NCBI GenBank assembly: GCA_905234455.1
Contig: CAJOIH010000007.1
Coordinates: 1-64,000, forward strand
Direction of reading: 5' to 3'
Length of the DNA stretch: 64,000 nt
Source: an uncultured Bacteroidales bacterium
GTDB taxonomy: Bacteria; Bacteroidota; Bacteroidia; Bacteroidales; F082
Below, piece after piece: positions 7,670-17,705 of the stretch. Under the pieces are notes generated by a model. It was not told the origin of the DNA. It ran no database searches and saw only the letters and a list, made by a program, of their open reading frames with translations. How positions within the stretch are numbered: the stretch's first letter is position 1; each line of letters opens with the position of its first letter. The position numbers and the translations under genes are program-made.

Positions 7670-8873
7670 TAAATTCCTACGCTATGTGGCTGTAGAGACG
7701 ACCTCGAACGAAGAATCGGAAACCCAACCTTCATCAGCCAAGGAGCTTGACCTGCTGCGCATGCTGCGCGACGAGTTGCAAAAGATGGGCATCAAAGCCG
7801 AGTTGGACGAATACGGCTATGTGATGGCCACCATCCCTGCCAACACCCGCAAAAAGATCCCGGCCGTTGGCTTCATCGCCCATGTCGACACTGCTCCCGA
7901 CGCCTCGGGCAAGGACATCAAACCCCAGATCATCCGCAAATGGGACGGCAAGGACATCGTGCTCAACAAGAAGAAGAACATCGTGCTGCGCACGTCAGAG
8001 TTCCCTGAGATGCTGCAATACAAAGGCCAGACGATGATCACCACCGACGGCACTACACTATTGGGTGCCGACGACAAGGCCGGTGTGGCCGAGATCATGT
8101 GGGCTGCCCAGTACCTCATGGAGCACCCTGAGATCAAGCATGGCACCATCAAGATCGGCTTCACTCCCGACGAGGAGATCGGTCGCGGTGTGGTAAAGTT
8201 CGACGTCGAGAAATTCGGTGCCCGTTACGCCTACACCATGGATGGCGGCGAGATTGGCGAGTTGGAGTATGAGAACTTCAACGCCGCCGGTGCCAAGATC
8301 CACATCCAAGGCAGCAACATCCATCCCGGTTACGGCAAGGACAAGATGGTGAACTCGATGCTCATCGCCATGGAACTCGACGCCATGCTTCCCGAGGAGC
8401 AGCGTCCACGATACACTCAGGGCTATGAAGGCTTCTTCCATCTCACCAGCATCAACGGCGCCGTTGAGGAGACCACCATGAACTACATCATCCGCGACCA
8501 CGACCGCGCCAAGTTCGAGGAGAAGAAAGCCCTGATGACCTCCATTGTGAAGTACCTCAACCAGAAATACGGCAAGGTGGTGAAGCTGGAGTTGAAACAC
8601 CAGTATTACAACATGCGCCAGGAGGTGGAGCCCCACTTCTTCATCGTAGAGAAAGCCATCAAAGCCATGGAGATGGCCGGCATCAAGCCCAAGGTACAAC
8701 CCATCCGTGGCGGCACCGACGGCGCCAATCTCTCCTTCATGGGTCTGCCTTGTCCCAACATCTTCGCCGGTGGGCACAACTTCCACGGCAAGTTGGAGTA
8801 CGTTCCCCTTGAGAGCATGGAAAAAGCCTCCGAGGTCATCTTGAATATCATAAAACTGTTCGCCGAAAGCTAA
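7653..8873 (+). CDS. pepT: Peptidase T (tripeptide aminopeptidase)
   Basis: A 406-residue M20-family zinc exopeptidase that removes the N-terminal residue from tripeptides in the cytoplasm. Metal-binding and catalytic motifs are visible: FIAHVDTAPD (His77, Asp79), LLGADDKAGV, TPDEEIGRG with the catalytic Glu pair, MDGGEIGELEYENFNA, and the late GGHNFHGKLEYV histidine motif. Length is standard for PepT. It starts within the end of the PHP-like gene and is followed without a gap by a glycosyltransferase gene (TAA directly followed by ATG). Its role fits peptide use together with the OPT transporter and secreted protease encoded further along. Confidence 0.95.
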   Translation: MEKLLDKFLRYVAVETTSNEESETQPSSAKELDLLRMLRDELQKMGIKAELDEYGYVMATIPANTRKKIPAVGFIAHVDTAPDASGKDIKPQIIRKWDGKDIVLNKKKNIVLRTSEFPEMLQYKGQTMITTDGTTLLGADDKAGVAEIMWAAQYLMEHPEIKHGTIKIGFTPDEEIGRGVVKFDVEKFGARYAYTMDGGEIGELEYENFNAAGAKIHIQGSNIHPGYGKDKMVNSMLIAMELDAMLPEEQRPRYTQGYEGFFHLTSINGAVEETTMNYIIRDHDRAKFEEKKALMTSIVKYLNQKYGKVVKLELKHQYYNMRQEVEPHFFIVEKAIKAMEMAGIKPKVQPIRGGTDGANLSFMGLPCPNIFAGGHNFHGKLEYVPLESMEKASEVILNIIKLFAES

Positions 8874-10385
8874 ATGGCCATCCGGGACAACGAAAGGAGC
8901 ATCCGCCGAGCCTTGTGGTGGCTGCTGGGCCTCAGCGTCGTAACACGCTGCATCCTGGCTGCCACCATCGAATTCGGAAACGACGAGGTCTATTACTGGA
9001 CCTACGCGCTCTATCCCGATTGGAGTCATTTCGACCACCCCCCGATGGTGGGTTGGATGATCCAGCTGTTCAGCCTCAACTTATGGCTCGACAGCGAGTT
9101 CTTCATCAGGCTCTCCTCCATCGTCTTCATGACGCTCAACACCTTCCTGATGTTTCGCATCGGCAAGGAACTCAAGGACAGCCTGACCGGACTTTATGCC
9201 GCCCTGCTCTACACCGCTTCCATCTATGCCTTCGTCATCACTGGAGTCTTCATCCTGCCCGACACCCCTTTGAGCCTTTTCTGGCTGCTGGCCTTCTGGA
9301 TGGCTGTCAAGTATTTCAGGGCGGAGCAGCCGCGCAACCTGCATCTGATGCTCATCGGCTTGTTCACCGGGCTGGCAATCCTCTCCAAATACACCGGTGT
9401 CTTTATCTGGGTGGGCCTCGGGTTGTACATCCTCCTTTTCGACCGGAAGCATCTCAAAAACCCTTTCCTATACCTCTCCGTACTGGTTTCCCTGGTCTGT
9501 TGCCTACCCATTCTTTATTGGAACCTTCAGAACGACTTTGTTAGCCTCGGATTCCACGGCAACCGCGTCAGTCTTTTCGGCAAGCCCAACTTCAGCTATT
9601 TCGGCACCGAGCTGGCCGGTGAGTTCCTATACAACAACCCCGTGAACTTCATCCTGTCGATCATCGCCATCGTTGCGGCCTTCCGGGGGAAAATCAGCGT
9701 TGGGAAACCCATCTCACGCTTGGTGCTTTGCAGCGCACTACCCTTGATCATCGTCTTCCTGTTCTTCTCCCTCACCCGTCCTACCCTGCCCCATTGGAAC
9801 GCCCCTGCCTTTATTCTACTAATATTCTTGATCGCCTGTAAGATCAAATCGATGAAGCCCATCATCGCCTCTTTGGCGGTCTTGCTGCTGGTGGTTGGCA
9901 TTGGCTTTGCCGAGATCCAGACGGGATTCATCCCGTTGGACCACAACACCCAGGCGGATCGGCTCGGGCATGACGACTTCACACTCGACATGTACGGGTG
10001 GCGCCAACTGGAGACTAAATTTGCCGTCGTGCGCGAATCCCATATTGCCGAAGGCGTGATGCATGAGGAAGACGGCATCATCGCCGACCAGTGGTTCCCT
10101 TTGGCCAACCTCGATTATTATGTAGCCCGACCGCTCCACCTGAGAGTCATGGGCATGGGCCAACCGGAAAATCTACATAAATACCTATGGATCAACGCCG
10201 AACGTGGAGGATTCCATCCCGGGGAGAGCTATTGGTTCTTGTCGGACAGCCGTTACATGAAATATCCCGAAGCACTCTATCATGACGCTTTCGAGACCAT
10301 CCAGCCCCTCGACACCATCAGCATCGAACGTGGTGGACGCGTAGTCAAAAACTTTTTCGTCTATGCATGCAGGAACCTCAAATAA
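8874..10385 (+). CDS. GT-C membrane glycosyltransferase (PMT/ArnT-like)
   Basis: A 503-residue polytopic membrane protein with about ten hydrophobic segments. The N-terminal loop GNDEVYYWTYA followed by WSHFDHPPM is the hallmark of the ArnT/PMT_2 (family 39-like) GT-C fold, with the acidic pair as likely catalytic residues. Such enzymes move a sugar from a polyprenyl-phosphate donor onto lipid A, another lipid or a protein on the outer face of the inner membrane. The acceptor is unknown. The last 150 residues are soluble. The gene is tightly packed between pepT and a second GT-C gene, which overlaps it by 23 bases. Confidence 0.82.
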   Translation: MAIRDNERSIRRALWWLLGLSVVTRCILAATIEFGNDEVYYWTYALYPDWSHFDHPPMVGWMIQLFSLNLWLDSEFFIRLSSIVFMTLNTFLMFRIGKELKDSLTGLYAALLYTASIYAFVITGVFILPDTPLSLFWLLAFWMAVKYFRAEQPRNLHLMLIGLFTGLAILSKYTGVFIWVGLGLYILLFDRKHLKNPFLYLSVLVSLVCCLPILYWNLQNDFVSLGFHGNRVSLFGKPNFSYFGTELAGEFLYNNPVNFILSIIAIVAAFRGKISVGKPISRLVLCSALPLIIVFLFFSLTRPTLPHWNAPAFILLIFLIACKIKSMKPIIASLAVLLLVVGIGFAEIQTGFIPLDHNTQADRLGHDDFTLDMYGWRQLETKFAVVRESHIAEGVMHEEDGIIADQWFPLANLDYYVARPLHLRVMGMGQPENLHKYLWINAERGGFHPGESYWFLSDSRYMKYPEALYHDAFETIQPLDTISIERGGRVVKNFFVYACRNLK

Positions 10386-11748
10386 GCGCTTTGCCTGGCT
10401 GGAGTGTTTACTGCTGGTTGCATTGGCTACAGTGCTCAGGTGCTTGTTCATCGGCAAGACCGACCTGGGAAGCGACGAGGCCTTTTCGCTTTACATGGCA
10501 CAACTCAGCCTCCCTGACATCGTGAAGCTCCTCTGCCAAGGCGACAATCCACCGCTTTGGGAGTTGCTGCTCCATGGCTGGATTGCCCTCTTCGGCATCA
10601 CCGAAGTTGCCATCCGCACCCTTTCATTGCTCTTTAACGTCCTGACGGTCATCCCCATTTACTATCTCGGGGAGCGACACCTCCATCGGTTTGCCGGCAT
10701 CGCTGCCGCTTTATGCTATTGTTGTTCCACCTTCTCCATCTACATGGCTCACGAATGCCGTGTCTATAGCCTCATCGGGCTGATGACGGCCTGCTCGGTC
10801 TGGCTCTTTGTAAGCATCATCAAGGAACCGAAACCCTACAAGTTCATTTTGCTCACTTTGGCCAACCTGATGCTCATGTATGGGCACTATCTCTCCATTT
10901 GGGTTATCGTCATGGAGTTTGTCATCGTCTTGACATTCAAATCGATAAGAAAGCAGATCTGGAAGCATTACCTCATCCATGCCGCCGTCCTCATCTGCCT
11001 CTACATCCCCATGTTTCCCGTGCTGTTCACCCGTTTCATGGCTTCGGGCCTGCATGGCACCTGGGTGGAAAAAGCCACCGGGGCCAGCGACCTATACGAT
11101 ATGTTCTGGAGGATGTGCAACGTTCCCTTGGTCACCGTGTCGGCTATCCTCATTGGTGGTGCCGCTTTGGTGAAATGGGTGATTCGAATCAAGGAAACGC
11201 GTCTTGAAACCACTGGAATACTCACCCTATTATGGTTGGTGCCGCTATTGGTTTCGTTTGTCCTATCCTTTTTCACTGGGTTCCTGCTTGACCGTTACTT
11301 CTATTTCCTCTTTCCGGTGTTTTACCTTGCCTTGGCCGGCTACTGCCTATCGCTTTTCCCGAAGCGGACAACGGGCGGGTTGGTTTTGATGGCTGTGTTC
11401 ACCCTGATGATGGCTGTCACATGTTCGCCCGACAGTTCCACCAAACGCTTCAGCGGATGGCATTTTGACGTAAAACCCATTGTAAAGCAGCTAGTTGAAG
11501 CAAAGGAAGAGCATGCGTATGTCGTCCTGCCCGAGAACTTCGACAAGCAGTTTGTCTATTATCTGGACGAAGACCATGAAGCTTTCCGCACCCACAGGAC
11601 CCCTGTCAGTTACTATGCGTTTCAGGACTACCTGCATCAAGCAGGCTATCACTACGACTACGAGTATCCCGAGGCCGACCTAAGCGGGTATTCGAGGGTG
11701 GTGTTTCCTTTTGAGGATCACTCAGCGGAGGCTTCCATCCTACCGTGA
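10363..11748 (+). CDS. Second GT-C membrane glycosyltransferase
   Basis: A 461-residue polytopic membrane protein related to the preceding gene product. The N-terminal periplasmic loop carries [13 protein letters not shown], then [14 protein letters not shown], resembling the acidic loop and PP motif of family 39-like GT-C enzymes. It starts inside the end of the upstream gene, so both are probably made together and may act on the same acceptor or in sequence. Its 3' end overlaps the convergent secA gene by 31 bases. Donor and acceptor sugars are not known. Confidence 0.8.
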   Translation: MHAGTSNKRFAWLECLLLVALATVLRCLFIGKTDLGSDEAFSLYMAQLSLPDIVKLLCQGDNPPLWELLLHGWIALFGITEVAIRTLSLLFNVLTVIPIYYLGERHLHRFAGIAAALCYCCSTFSIYMAHECRVYSLIGLMTACSVWLFVSIIKEPKPYKFILLTLANLMLMYGHYLSIWVIVMEFVIVLTFKSIRKQIWKHYLIHAAVLICLYIPMFPVLFTRFMASGLHGTWVEKATGASDLYDMFWRMCNVPLVTVSAILIGGAALVKWVIRIKETRLETTGILTLLWLVPLLVSFVLSFFTGFLLDRYFYFLFPVFYLALAGYCLSLFPKRTTGGLVLMAVFTLMMAVTCSPDSSTKRFSGWHFDVKPIVKQLVEAKEEHAYVVLPENFDKQFVYYLDEDHEAFRTHRTPVSYYAFQDYLHQAGYHYDYEYPEADLSGYSRVVFPFEDHSAEASILP

Positions 11749-14700
11749 CAGTTCTTGTATTTCTTGCCTGAACCGCAGGGGCATGGGTCGTTGCGGCCCA
11801 CTTTCTTCTCCACGCGGATGGGTTGGGTAATCTCGCGCTGTTGGGTGTTGCTATGCGACTGGGCCAGCAGGTCTTGGCGCTGTTCACGGATCTTGGAACG
11901 GTCGATGCCGCGGGCACGGTGTTCCTTGACGTTGTCGGCATCTTGCACGGGAATGTCCGCACGCATCAGGAAGGAGATGACCTCTTCGTTGATCTTCTCG
12001 ATCATGGCGCTGAACAGGTTGTACGACTCGAGTTTGTAGATGACCAGCGGGTCTTTCTGTTCGTAGGTGGCGTTTTGCACCGACTCCTTCAAGTCGTCGA
12101 GTTCGCGAAGGTGTTCTTTCCATGCGTTGTCGATGAGTCCCAAGGTGATGCTCTTCTCGATGCTGAGGGTCACCTCACGGGGGCCGTTCTCGACAGCCTT
12201 CTTGAGGTTGACGATGACGTTCATGCCATGCTTGCCGTCAGTGATCGGGATGGCGATATTCTCGAAGTGGGTCTCACGCTCATACACGTTCTTGATGACC
12301 GGCATGGTCTTTTCGCCGATGATGCGTGACTTCTCGCGGTAGTGTTCCAGGGCGGTGTCGAAGACCTTCTGTGCCAGCTCGTCGGTTTTGCTACGGTCGA
12401 ACTCCTCCTCGTCGAATGGCACATCGATACCCATGGTGGAGAGGAGGTCCATCTTCAGGCCCTCGTAGTCTTTGGCTTCGCGTGCGTCGAGCAGCAGTTT
12501 CTCACCGAGGTCGTACATCATATTATTAATATCGATGGAGAGGCGCTCGCCGAAGAGGGCATGGTGACGTTTGCTGTAGATCACGGTACGCTGGGTGTTC
12601 ATCACATCGTCGTACTCGAGCAGGTGCTTACGCACGCCGAAGTGGTTCTCTTCGACTTTCTTCTGGGCTTTCTCGATCTGTTTGGTAATCATGGGGTGTT
12701 GGATCACCTCGCCTTCTTGCAGGCCCAGACGGTCCATCATCGGTGCGATACGTTCGGAGCCGAACATACGCATCAGGTCGTCTTCGAGTGAGACGTAGAA
12801 CTGTGAGCTACCCGGGTCGCCTTGACGTCCTGAACGGCCGCGCAGCTGACGGTCGACACGGCGTGAGTCGTGGCGTTCGGTGCCGATGATGGCCAGACCG
12901 CCGGCCTCCTTGACGCCGGGTCCCAGCTTGATATCGGTACCACGGCCAGCCATGTTGGTGGCGATGGTGACGGTGCCTGCCTGACCGGCTTCGCGGACGA
13001 TCTGCGCCTCGCGGAAGTGCAGTTTGGCGTTCAGCACGTTATGCGGGATGCCCTTACGGGTCAGCATGCGGCTCAGCAACTCGGAGATTTCGACCGAGGT
13101 GGTACCCACCAGCACGGGACGGCCTTCGGCGACCAGACGCTGTATCTCTTCGATGACGGCGTTGTATTTCTCGCGCTTGGTCTTATAGATCATGTCCTCG
13201 TTGTCGATACGGGCGATGGGCCTATTGGTCGGGATGACCACCACGTCGAGTTTGTAGATATCCCAGAACTCACCCGCTTCGGTCTCAGCGGTACCGGTCA
13301 TACCGGCCAGCTTGTGGTACATGCGGAAGTAGTTCTGCAGGGTGATGGTGGCGTAGGTCTGGGTGGCAGCTTCCACCTTGACGTTTTCCTTGGCTTCAAC
13401 GGCTTGGTGCAAGCCATCGCTCCAACGGCGGCCTTCCATCACACGGCCTGTCTGCTCATCCACGATCTTGATCTTGTTGTCCTGGATGATATAGTCCTTG
13501 TCTTTTTCAAATAAGGTATAGGCTTTGAGCAGTTGGCGCACGGTATGCAGGCGTTCCGACTTCTCGGAGAAGTTACGCATCAGCTCGGCCTTGCGCAGCA
13601 CTTTCTCGTCGTTGCTGATGTCCATATGTTCCAGCTCGGCGATTTCGGCGCCCACGTCGGGCATCACGAAGAAGTCGGGGTTGTTATAGGCGGCGCAGAG
13701 GGCGTCGATACCTTTTTCGGTGAGATCGACGGTATTGAGTTTCTCGTCGATGACGAAATACAGCTCATCGTCGATGAGATGCATGTTCTCGCCGCGGTTT
13801 TGCATATAGAAGCCCTCGGTCTTTTGGAGCAGGGTCTTCATGCCTTCCTCGCTGAGGAACTTGATGAGGGCGTTGTTCTTGGGAAGGCCGCGGTAGGCGC
13901 GGAAGAGGAGGTCTGCGCCGTGGCTCTTCTGCTCGTCGGTGGCGGCGGGGTTGTTGAGGATCTGCTTGGCTTCGGCCAGGATGGTGGTCACCAAACGTTT
14001 CTGGTTGTCGTAGAGGCGGACCACATCGGGTTTCAGCTGGTCGAATTCCTGGAGGTCGCCACGCGGAGTGGGACCACTGATGATCAAAGGCGTACGGGCG
14101 TCGTCGATCAACACTGAGTCGACCTCGTCGACGATGGCGTAATGGTGTTTGCGTTGCACCAATTCGTCAGGGTTGCCTGTCATATTGTCACGCAGGTAGT
14201 CGAAACCGAATTCGTTGTTGGTACCGTAGGTGATGTCGCAGTTGTAGGCGCGACGGCGGGCTGCCGAGTTAGGTTCGTGTTTGTCGATGCAGTCGACGGT
14301 CAAGCCGAGGAACTCATACATGGCGCCCATCCATTCGGAGTCACGTTTGGCCAAGTAGTCGTTGACGGTGACCACATGGACGCCCTTGCCGGCCAGGGCA
14401 TTGAGGTAGACCGGCAGGGTGGCCACGAGGGTCTTACCCTCACCGGTGGCCATCTCGGCGATCTTGCCTTGGTGGAGCACGATACCGCCGATGATCTGGC
14501 AGTCGTAATGCACCATATCCCAGGTCACCATGTTACCGCCGGCCATCCAAGAGTTCTTGTAATAGGCCTTGTCGCCCTCGATGGTGATATGTTCGTATTT
14601 GGCGGCCAGCTCACGGTCGAGGTCGGTGGCGGTGACTTCCACGGTCTCATGTTCGCAGAAATATTTGGCTGCGGCTTTCACCACGGAGAAAGCCTGGGGA

Positions 14701-15020
14701 AGTATCTCATTGAGTGCCTCTTCGATCAACTCAAGCTCGCGTTTCTCGAGCTTGTCGACCTCGGTATAGACCTTTTCCTTCTCATCGGGATCCATGTCGG
14801 GATCGGCGTCGACGCGGGCTTTCAGCTCATTGATCTGAGCCACCACGGCAGCGGTCTTGTTCTTGATGTATTCCTGGAATTCCACCGTTTTATGACGGAT
14901 GGAGTCGATATCGAGTTTCACGATCTCGTCGTATGCGGCGAGGGTCTTTTGCAATATAGGCTGAAGTGCCTTGTTATCGCGAGAGGCCTTGTCGCCGAAG
15001 AGTTTCTTTAGAAAGCCCAT
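11718..15020 (-). CDS. secA: SecA preprotein translocase ATPase
   Basis: A 1100-residue SecA, which drives proteins through SecYEG. Walker A is in [12 protein letters not shown] (about residues 189-200), Walker B is [13 protein letters not shown], and the second helicase domain has [14 protein letters not shown]. The tail [14 protein letters not shown] is the zinc-binding SEC-C motif that contacts SecB or ribosomes. It is longer than the about 900-residue E. coli protein, as usual in Bacteroidetes. The 5' leader contains a TTAGGGG-type repeat directly before the start. Its 3' end overlaps the convergent glycosyltransferase gene by 31 bases, with no room for a terminator between them. Confidence 0.98.
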   Translation of the reverse strand: MGFLKKLFGDKASRDNKALQPILQKTLAAYDEIVKLDIDSIRHKTVEFQEYIKNKTAAVVAQINELKARVDADPDMDPDEKEKVYTEVDKLEKRELELIEEALNEILPQAFSVVKAAAKYFCEHETVEVTATDLDRELAAKYEHITIEGDKAYYKNSWMAGGNMVTWDMVHYDCQIIGGIVLHQGKIAEMATGEGKTLVATLPVYLNALAGKGVHVVTVNDYLAKRDSEWMGAMYEFLGLTVDCIDKHEPNSAARRRAYNCDITYGTNNEFGFDYLRDNMTGNPDELVQRKHHYAIVDEVDSVLIDDARTPLIISGPTPRGDLQEFDQLKPDVVRLYDNQKRLVTTILAEAKQILNNPAATDEQKSHGADLLFRAYRGLPKNNALIKFLSEEGMKTLLQKTEGFYMQNRGENMHLIDDELYFVIDEKLNTVDLTEKGIDALCAAYNNPDFFVMPDVGAEIAELEHMDISNDEKVLRKAELMRNFSEKSERLHTVRQLLKAYTLFEKDKDYIIQDNKIKIVDEQTGRVMEGRRWSDGLHQAVEAKENVKVEAATQTYATITLQNYFRMYHKLAGMTGTAETEAGEFWDIYKLDVVVIPTNRPIARIDNEDMIYKTKREKYNAVIEEIQRLVAEGRPVLVGTTSVEISELLSRMLTRKGIPHNVLNAKLHFREAQIVREAGQAGTVTIATNMAGRGTDIKLGPGVKEAGGLAIIGTERHDSRRVDRQLRGRSGRQGDPGSSQFYVSLEDDLMRMFGSERIAPMMDRLGLQEGEVIQHPMITKQIEKAQKKVEENHFGVRKHLLEYDDVMNTQRTVIYSKRHHALFGERLSIDINNMMYDLGEKLLLDAREAKDYEGLKMDLLSTMGIDVPFDEEEFDRSKTDELAQKVFDTALEHYREKSRIIGEKTMPVIKNVYERETHFENIAIPITDGKHGMNVIVNLKKAVENGPREVTLSIEKSITLGLIDNAWKEHLRELDDLKESVQNATYEQKDPLVIYKLESYNLFSAMIEKINEEVISFLMRADIPVQDADNVKEHRARGIDRSKIREQRQDLLAQSHSNTQQREITQPIRVEKKVGRNDPCPCGSGKKYKNCHGRMEASAE

Positions 15021-15028
15021 GGAGTTTG

Positions 15029-15061
15029 CAGTTAGGGGTTAGGGGTTAGAAGTTAGGGGTT
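15029..15061. repeat. TTAGGGG-type short tandem repeat in the secA leader
   Basis: Units of GGGGTTA and close variants (GTTAGGGGTTAGGGGTTAG and onward) lie 9-41 bases upstream of the secA ATG. In the mRNA they read AACCCCTAAC. They resemble the GAGTTAGGAGTGAG repeats found at other gene borders in this window. Confidence 0.75.
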
Positions 15062-15089
15062 AAAAAACAATAGTTCGTCAAAAATCGTG

Positions 15090-15097
15090 CAAAGTTA
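15090..15097 (-). promoter_or_regulatory. Predicted -7 box for secA
   Basis: The minus strand reads TAACTTTG, a full match to TAnnTTTG, about 70 bases upstream of the secA ATG and overlapping the end of the upstream gene. No TTTG at normal spacing was found. Confidence 0.45.
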
Positions 15098-16306
15098 GGT
15101 TTTTTCTTTGACAAATGAATCTGTCAGCATAAAAAACAGGCACATCACCGTGATGGCTTGCAGCCGGTAGGTGAACCACCAATGCACGTAACTGTGGTTG
15201 GAGAGAACCAGGTACCACAGGTAGGGAGCCAAGCCGATCAGCAGGAAAAGGAGTGCTTTTTTCCAGTTGAACTTGTGGCGGCCTACCACCATGAGGATCA
15301 CGACTGACAGGATGGCTGTGACAATCATCGGAAGATTTAACATCTTGAAATTCTGCGATACGGCATCCCAACGCGTAAAGTCGTCGGCGCCCAAACGGTA
15401 CAATCCTGTGTCGATGGCATCAGTGAAGACATTGTAACCCGACACCAAGGTTGCCAAACCCCATTTCGTGACAAAGGTCAAGCCGAACCCCAAGCCCCAG
15501 ACGAAAGCCAATTTGATGATTTCCAGCAGGCGGTCCTTGATCTGGAAGGGTTCCTGACGGTTCAGCGACAGCATGATGGCCAGGGGGATACCCAGGGTAA
15601 GCAAGGGTGTGGTGAGCAAATCGAAGAAACAGGCCAACGACCCCACAATAAAAAACAACACTCCATGATCATTCGACCCGCCCCGTTTGATGACGATAAG
15701 ACTGGTGATGACGGTGATAGCCAGTATGGGGAAAAACTGCATGGAGAACTGGGTCACGAAACCACAAGTAGCCACGAAACCGAAGGCTAGTGCCAGGGTC
15801 TTCAGCAATCCTGCTTCACGGAAATAGACGCACACCAGGGCTACCATGAGGAGGGTGCTAATGGCAAAGAGCCATAACCGTATCAGGTTGAAGTCCATGA
15901 ACATGAAGAAGGGTCTGAACAAGAAGGTATTGCCGTGCCAATAACGAGCGTAGGGTTGTTCTTTCAAGTGCTCTCCGTTCACCAACCGCAGCAGCAGTCC
16001 TGTTTGATTCCAGCCTTGTCCCGACTCTTCAGCTCGTACCATTTTCATGGCCGATTCCCAAGGGTGTTTCCGGTCGATGCTATAAACCTGGTTCATGATA
16101 AGTGCATCGGTGAAGTTGTCGATCTGGCATTGTTTCACGCTAATGACGGCGCTTGGATACAATCCCTCGTCAGCCAGTTGCGTCGCCGAGTTCGCAATAT
16201 TGGTTTTGATACCTTTATCGGGAACCATGCAGGAAAGCACGGCAAAGACCAGGTAAGCTGCAATGAGCGAAACAAAGACGATACTATAACGAAGGAAGGT
16301 TTTCAT
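15095..16306 (-). CDS. Polytopic membrane protein, possible Gtr-type glycosyltransferase
   Basis: A 403-residue protein with about nine hydrophobic segments and a large loop after the first (residues about 30-130) containing ARYWHGNTFLFRPFF. I do not recognise a named family with certainty. It directly follows, and overlaps by 23 bases, a GtrB-like polyprenyl-phosphate glycosyltransferase, and a GtrA-like gene lies next to that. In Gtr modules the third gene encodes a membrane glycosyltransferase that attaches the sugar to a surface polysaccharide, so that role is a reasonable inference here. It could instead be another integral membrane enzyme or transporter. Confidence 0.55.
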   Translation of the reverse strand: MKTFLRYSIVFVSLIAAYLVFAVLSCMVPDKGIKTNIANSATQLADEGLYPSAVISVKQCQIDNFTDALIMNQVYSIDRKHPWESAMKMVRAEESGQGWNQTGLLLRLVNGEHLKEQPYARYWHGNTFLFRPFFMFMDFNLIRLWLFAISTLLMVALVCVYFREAGLLKTLALAFGFVATCGFVTQFSMQFFPILAITVITSLIVIKRGGSNDHGVLFFIVGSLACFFDLLTTPLLTLGIPLAIMLSLNRQEPFQIKDRLLEIIKLAFVWGLGFGLTFVTKWGLATLVSGYNVFTDAIDTGLYRLGADDFTRWDAVSQNFKMLNLPMIVTAILSVVILMVVGRHKFNWKKALLFLLIGLAPYLWYLVLSNHSYVHWWFTYRLQAITVMCLFFMLTDSFVKEKT

Positions 16307-17234
16307 TGTCGAATGCGATGCGTTTGAGTTCGAAGTCTTTCCGATGTTGGCTGATGATCACATCGAGGCAAAGGCCGGTGAAGAACGACAGCAGTCCGGC
16401 GATGGCCAGGAATCCCGCGGTGATCAAGGTGGGGAATCGAGGCACCAATCCGATCTTGAAATATTCGACCAACACTGGGATGAACAGAATCAGCGACACG
16501 CCGAACAGCACGGCCGCCACGATGCCGAAGAATAGCAGCGGACGATAGTCTTTGAACAGGGAGAAGATGATTTTCAGGATCTTGAATCCGTCTTTCACCG
16601 TGTTCAACTTCGAGCTACCTTCTTTGCGGTCGCTATATTCGATGGGCTTCTCCACAATGGTGAAGCGCTTGTCGAGGGCATGGATGGTCATCTCGGTCTC
16701 AATCTCGAAGCCTTCCGACATCACGGGGAACAGTTTCACGAACCTGCGGCTGAAAGCCCGGTAACCCGTCATGATGTCATGGATGTTGACGTGCCATAGC
16801 CAGTTGATGAGTCCCCGCACCAGTTTGTTGCCCGAGTTGTGCAGAGGGCGTTTGTTTTCAGAGAAGTAGGTGGTTGAGAGGCGATCGCCCACGACCATGT
16901 CGGCCTCGTCGTCGAGGATGGGTTGCACCAAGATGGAGGCTGCATGGGCTGGATAGGTTCCGTCGCCGTCGACCATGAGGTAGCAGTCGGCGTCGATCTC
17001 GCGGAACATGCGTCGTACCACATTGCCTTTGCCTTGCTTGGGTTCTTTCCTCACCACGGCACCTGCTTCGGCGGCAATCCTTGCGGTATCGTCGGTCGAG
17101 TTGTTGTCATATACGTAAACCGTCGCCTCGGGCAGTGCTGTCTTGAAGTCGGCCACCACTGTTGCGATGGATTGGGCCTCATTGTAACAGGGGATCAGCA
17201 CGGCGATGCGACGGGGTTGGCTGGGAGGGGTCAT
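16284..17234 (-). CDS. GtrB-like polyprenyl-phosphate glycosyltransferase (GT2)
   Basis: A 316-residue family 2 glycosyltransferase of the GtrB/DPM1 type. The GT-A nucleotide-sugar domain shows VLIPCYNEAQS, DNNSTDDT and the metal-binding MVDGDGTYP (Asp-x-Asp), then MTGYRAFSR and the acceptor-loop region. Two hydrophobic segments at about residues 235-295 anchor it in the inner membrane. Such enzymes load a sugar from a nucleotide donor onto polyprenyl phosphate for flipping and transfer outside. It overlaps the downstream membrane protein gene by 23 bases and is divergent from the gtrA-like gene. Confidence 0.88.
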   Translation of the reverse strand: MTPPSQPRRIAVLIPCYNEAQSIATVVADFKTALPEATVYVYDNNSTDDTARIAAEAGAVVRKEPKQGKGNVVRRMFREIDADCYLMVDGDGTYPAHAASILVQPILDDEADMVVGDRLSTTYFSENKRPLHNSGNKLVRGLINWLWHVNIHDIMTGYRAFSRRFVKLFPVMSEGFEIETEMTIHALDKRFTIVEKPIEYSDRKEGSSKLNTVKDGFKILKIIFSLFKDYRPLLFFGIVAAVLFGVSLILFIPVLVEYFKIGLVPRFPTLITAGFLAIAGLLSFFTGLCLDVIISQHRKDFELKRIAFDNENLPSL

Positions 17235-17259
17235 TGTTCAAAGCTCTATGTTAAAAAGG

Positions 17260-17267
17260 CAAAAATA
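17260..17267 (-). promoter_or_regulatory. Predicted -7 box for the gtrB-like gene
   Basis: The minus strand reads TATTTTTG, matching TAnnTTTG, 26 bases before the ATG at 17234. The -33 partner is not clear. Confidence 0.4.
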
Positions 17268-17289
17268 CGTCATTTGTCAAAATAAATCT

Positions 17290-17297
17290 TAATTTTG
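17290..17297 (+). promoter_or_regulatory. Predicted -7 box for the gtrA-like gene
   Basis: TAATTTTG matches TAnnTTTG and lies 16 bases before the ATG at 17313, giving a very short leader. A -33 box at normal spacing is missing. Confidence 0.38.
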
Positions 17298-17312
17298 TCG
17301 AAAAATAATGTG

Positions 17313-17702
17313 ATGTTGCTTGACGGAATCCTCATTGGGAAGATTGTTCGGTTTGCGCTGGTGGGCCTTGCGGGTGCTGCCATCGACTTCGGGTCCACCT
17401 TCCTCTGCAAGGAAGTCTTGAAAATCAACAAGTTCATCAGCAACGCCATCGGTTTTACGTTGGCAGCCACTTTCTGCTTCTTTCTGAACAAATACTGGAC
17501 CTATCAGAGTCAGACCCCCTTGGCCTGGACCGAATACTTGATGTTCATCGCGGTGTCGCTGGTAGGATTGGGCATTAATACCTCGGTGGTGTATCTCTTG
17601 AACGAGAAGGCCAAGATGAACTTCTATTTGAGCAAGTGTTTTGCCATCGCCATGGCCTCGGTATGGAACTTCGTGGCCAACCTGCTGATCACCTTCGCCT
17701 AA
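17313..17702 (+). CDS. GtrA-like family membrane protein (putative lipid-linked sugar flippase)
   Basis: A 129-residue protein with four hydrophobic segments, the layout of the GtrA/DPMS family. The typical motifs RFALVGLAGAAIDFG and FLNKYWTYQ, and the final SVWNFVANLLITF, are present. GtrA proteins are thought to flip polyprenyl-linked sugar across the inner membrane or to anchor a partner transferase. The adjacent divergent GtrB-like gene supports this. The ATG at 17313 is preferred over a TTG at 17295, which lies inside the likely -7 box. It ends three bases before a convergent gene. Confidence 0.85.
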   Translation: MLLDGILIGKIVRFALVGLAGAAIDFGSTFLCKEVLKINKFISNAIGFTLAATFCFFLNKYWTYQSQTPLAWTEYLMFIAVSLVGLGINTSVVYLLNEKAKMNFYLSKCFAIAMASVWNFVANLLITFA

Positions 17703-17705
17703 CAA

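Noticed and set aside
14142-15011. A 289-codon open frame antisense to secA
   Set aside because: Shadow of the secA coding frame; product is low in features and unlike any family.
15029-15061. TTAGGGG units as telomere-like sequence
   Set aside because: Only a few imperfect units lie between bacterial genes, and related GAGTTAGGAG repeats occur at other gene borders.
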